A stretch of DNA of 64,000 nt, from positions 496,001-560,000 of the forward strand of contig NZ_JARXLA010000002.1 in NCBI RefSeq assembly GCF_029872155.1, in the 5' to 3' direction. Shown here piece by piece: positions 61,785 to 64,000 of this stretch (the stretch's first letter is position 1; the number at the start of each line of letters is the position of its first letter). A model generated the notes under the pieces. The model saw only the letters and a program-made list of their open reading frames with translations, was not told where the DNA came from and did not search any database. The DNA comes from Hyphomicrobium sp. D-2 (GTDB lineage: Bacteria > Pseudomonadota > Alphaproteobacteria > Rhizobiales > Hyphomicrobiaceae). The position numbers were made by a program, and so were the translations under genes.

Positions 61785-62453
61785 TCAGGTCTTGTCGGCG
61801 TTGTTGTTGCCAAGCCCGCCTTCGAAAACCCTGAACTGCCGCCGCTCAGAACGCACAACGCGGGTGTGTGCGGTAGGCAGCAGTACTGGCGCGGTCAGTG
61901 AGGCCTTCAAGGCAACCGGCCGATGAGGATCGTTAGTGTCGGTGGCTGAAACGCCGGCAGGGAAAGACAGTTCATGGGAAATGACGCGCTTGGAGGTGAT
62001 AGGCAACTCACCCAGCCAGGGGGGCGTGTCCAGGGGCGTTAGCGCACCCAGAATTCGGTCGATTTTGTCGTCGGTGTGCCGGAGCGGCAGAAGGAGGGCT
62101 TCAAACTGCGATGACGCCCGCGCGACCGGGGCGGCTTCCAGGTAGATGCTGAGAACGGCGCTGTGCTTGGTCAGGGCCGCCAAGTGGCGGACAATGGCCA
62201 GCCGGTCCAGGCTTGACCATCCATCGAGGAAATTTGAACCCCGTAGCTCAACACCGAAGCTATCGCAGACGTGGGTGCCCGCCAGCCGGAAACGAAAGGC
62301 ATCGGAGTCGATACGCTCCAGAATGAACGTCCACGGCAGGATCGCGGCGATTTTCGCCGGCTCAATCTCGAAGCGGCGGGGCGTGGCGCGGTTTCCCCGG
62401 ACGGTGTTCCAGTATGAATAGAGAACGCGACTGGTCTTGTGTTTCAATTCCAT
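61785..62453 (-). CDS. PAS_5/DUF1457 protein
   Basis: This 222-residue protein matches the PAS_5 family of small sensory proteins, mostly found in alphaproteobacteria. 'LYSYWNTVRGNRATPRRFEIEPAKIAAILPWTFILERIDSDAFRFRLAGTHVCDSFGVELRGSNFLDGW' is the family domain (residues about 10-80), followed by 'EALLLPLRHTDDKIDRILGALTPLDTPPWLG'. There is no output domain. The C-terminal tail is variable and basic. The start at 62453 follows the family; the upstream in-frame codons lack similarity. It is divergent from the rhomboid gene. Confidence 0.85.
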   Translation of the reverse strand: MELKHKTSRVLYSYWNTVRGNRATPRRFEIEPAKIAAILPWTFILERIDSDAFRFRLAGTHVCDSFGVELRGSNFLDGWSSLDRLAIVRHLAALTKHSAVLSIYLEAAPVARASSQFEALLLPLRHTDDKIDRILGALTPLDTPPWLGELPITSKRVISHELSFPAGVSATDTNDPHRPVALKASLTAPVLLPTAHTRVVRSERRQFRVFEGGLGNNNADKT

Positions 62454-62758
62454 ATTCGAACTGGCCGCCCCCTCAGTGCCTTCTGACTTTATGAATGGTT
62501 GTCCCGGAATGGCACGATGGTACGTCCGTTCAATCCGGATTGAGGTTGAGAAAGCAGCAACCGTGCCATCGGGGTTGTTGGATGCCGGCATTGCGGGTCG
62601 GTCCGGACGGGGAGCGCTCTAGAGCGCCGCCAGGAGACGCATCGAGGGGCAAATACCGGAGTTGTTCCGGCTGTAGCTCAGCGTTAACTCTGGTTCAGGC
62701 CTGATCGGGTCTTCGTTCTGAACACGCATTGACCAAGCCGCGCAAAAGGGAAGCCCTC
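62454..62758. promoter_or_regulatory. Divergent control region of the PAS_5 and rhomboid genes
   Basis: No gene is seen. A perfect 14-bp palindrome, GCGCTCTAGAGCGC (62614-62627), lies near the middle and could be an operator. The rhomboid ribosome site 'aaagggaag' is at the right end. Confidence 0.4.
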
Positions 62759-63496
62759 GTGAGCCAAAACCGGCATGAGCCGATGTTCAACCTGCACAAC
62801 GCCGTGTTCGGTGTTCTGCTTGTGATGATTGCGGTGCAGGTCATTCGCTCGCTGCTGCCCGAAATGTGGGATGGCTGGGTGACGCTGGCGCTCGCATTCA
62901 TTCCGGCGCGCTATTCGGGTGATGCATCGCTGCTGCCGGGCGGTGACCTTACGGCCGTCACGTCGTTCGTCACGCACACCATGGTGCACGGTGACTGGAT
63001 GCATCTGGCATTCAACGGTGCGTGGCTGATTGCGTTCGGCGCCGCTATTGCAAATCGCGTCGGCGCTTTGCGTTTTATTTTGCTGTTCTTCGTTTGCGGT
63101 ATCGCAGGAGCGGCGACATTTCTGCTTTTCAATCCCGCACTGATGGCGCCGATGGTGGGCGCATCGGGCGCTATTTCCGGCCTGATGGGAGCAACGATGC
63201 GCTTCATGTTTACAGCTGTGGATAGGGGCGGTTTCACTGCACTGCGGGAAAACCCTCGCGCCGCGCCGTTGATGTCGTTGCGTGCCGCGCTGCAAGATAA
63301 ACGCGTTTTGACAGTCACCGCGGTGTTTCTTTTCGCCAATGTTTTAGCGGTGTTTGGCTTCGGCAGTGTGGGTGAGAGCGGCATCGCTTGGGAAGCGCAC
63401 ATCGGTGGCTATTTCGCCGGATTTTTAGCGTTTGGTTTTTTTGATGCACCGCAAAACACAAACAACGCAGGAACTCACAATACGCTTTTGCATTGA
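62759..63496 (+). CDS. Rhomboid-family intramembrane serine protease
   Basis: This 245-residue membrane protease has six or more TM helices. The catalytic serine is in 'VGASGAISG' (S136 from this start) and the histidine in 'AHIGGYFAG' (H214). The conserved 'HGDWMHLAFN' block before TM2 with His and Asn for the oxyanion site is present. Rhomboids cleave other membrane proteins, and the substrate is unknown. GTG 62759 was chosen because 'aaagggaag' precedes it, whereas TTG at 62729 has no such site. It is followed by the CBS-domain gene after 152 bases. Confidence 0.87.
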   Translation: MSQNRHEPMFNLHNAVFGVLLVMIAVQVIRSLLPEMWDGWVTLALAFIPARYSGDASLLPGGDLTAVTSFVTHTMVHGDWMHLAFNGAWLIAFGAAIANRVGALRFILLFFVCGIAGAATFLLFNPALMAPMVGASGAISGLMGATMRFMFTAVDRGGFTALRENPRAAPLMSLRAALQDKRVLTVTAVFLFANVLAVFGFGSVGESGIAWEAHIGGYFAGFLAFGFFDAPQNTNNAGTHNTLLH

Positions 63497-63648
63497 TAGG
63501 TCTTGCACGGTGCGATTTCTTGCATCACGATATCGATACGCCGATAGAAGCAACCGATGACGGTTTGGTAGCTTTGCGTCGACTGGCGGTGGGCTAAGGT
63601 TGCCATCCGATGGTTCCTTAGCTGTTCACGAACAGTGGAGGAGATGCA

Positions 63649-64000
63649 ATGAATATCGGGCAGGTTTTGAAAGCGAAGGGTCGGACAGTTGCTACTGCGC
63701 GTCCTGATGCAACGCTTCTCGACATCATCACCAAACTGACCCAGAAGCGAATTGGCGCGATTGTTATCGTTGGCGACAACGGCGATGTCGCGGGCATCAT
63801 TTCTGAGCGCGACGTCGTTCGCAAATTGGGTGAGCGCGGAGCTGACGTTCTCAGTGAGCCGGTGTCGAAGACGATGACCACCAACGTCATCACGTGCCAG
63901 GAACACACCACGCTCGATGAGCTGATGGAAGTGATGACGCAAGGTCGCTTCCGTCACGTTCCGGTCATTGAAGACGGCGCGCTCGTGGGCATCGTTTCCA
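63649..64000 (+). CDS. CBS-domain protein (N-terminal part, cut by window edge)
   Basis: The frame starts at ATG 63649 behind 'gtggaggag' and runs to the window edge with no stop, giving 117 residues. It contains one complete CBS motif ('LDIITKLTQKRIGAIVIVGDNGDVAGIISERDVVRKL') and the start of a second ('TTLDELMEVMTQGRFRHVPVIEDGALVGIVS'). Two CBS motifs form a Bateman module that senses adenosyl nucleotides or ionic strength. Proteins with this start in alphaproteobacteria usually have only the CBS pair and no enzyme domain, so it is probably a stand-alone regulator. Confidence 0.9.
   Translation, partial: MNIGQVLKAKGRTVATARPDATLLDIITKLTQKRIGAIVIVGDNGDVAGIISERDVVRKLGERGADVLSEPVSKTMTTNVITCQEHTTLDELMEVMTQGRFRHVPVIEDGALVGIVS

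Overview
The window looks like a chromosomal segment of an alphaproteobacterium, most likely of the order Hyphomicrobiales (Rhizobiales). The coding regions are GC-rich. Several gene sets fit that group: divergent recG and sdhE-mfd, a purC-purS-purQ-purL run next to a DUF1476 (F1FO-ATPase zeta subunit) gene, an IalB-family exported protein, a DUF3126 gene, PAS_5/DUF1457 and PilZ proteins, and a class II DAHP synthase. I would not name a genus from this sequence alone.

Layout. 1-3.9 kb: the start of a thiamine-diphosphate enzyme (minus, cut by the edge), a fold-type III ornithine/lysine decarboxylase with a long leader, and a soluble globin-coupled chemoreceptor. 3,976-18,264: a 14.2-kb mobile element inserted in the 3' end of tRNA-Val(CAC), bounded by a 46-bp direct repeat. 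It carries a tyrosine integrase, a frameshifted DUF3987 helicase/primase-like gene, a membrane/coiled-coil protein, a small-terminase-like gene, about nine structural or unknown phage-like genes, a membrane protein with a C-terminal HTH, and an excisionase-like gene next to the tRNA. No large terminase, portal, capsid or tail gene is recognisable. 18.4-31 kb: housekeeping and stress genes (exported protein, RND transporter, gph, gabD-like, rpiA, DUF2059, gor, SDR, YbdK-type ligase, class II DAHP synthase). 31-38 kb: recG facing sdhE-mfd. 38-42.5 kb: a YejA-like solute-binding protein overlapping an acyl-CoA synthetase, and an IalB-family protein. 43-49.3 kb: purC, purS, an unexpected exported protein, purQ, a 0.9-kb gap, purL, and the divergent zeta-subunit gene. 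49.3-57.1 kb: a small hydrolase, a beta-barrel protein, a strongly reduced SecY paralogue, an Excalibur protein, catalase, a 27-residue membrane peptide, AcuI-type reductase, GNAT and DinB proteins. 57.2-64 kb: enoyl-CoA hydratase-like protein, cysE, DUF3126, gamma-carbonic-anhydrase-like protein, LapG-like peptidase, a double-PilZ protein, a PAS_5 protein, a rhomboid protease and the start of a CBS-domain protein.

How the genes work together. Four loci have clear joint functions: de novo purine synthesis (purC/S/Q/L making SAICAR and FGAM), DNA repair (RecG and Mfd), glutathione and peroxide defence (Gor, YbdK-type ligase, catalase), and cysteine supply (CysE). The most unusual items are the element without packaging or capsid genes, with its repeat cluster beside the DUF3987 gene; the SecY paralogue that has lost the regions that bind the ribosome and SecA; and the decarboxylase leader.
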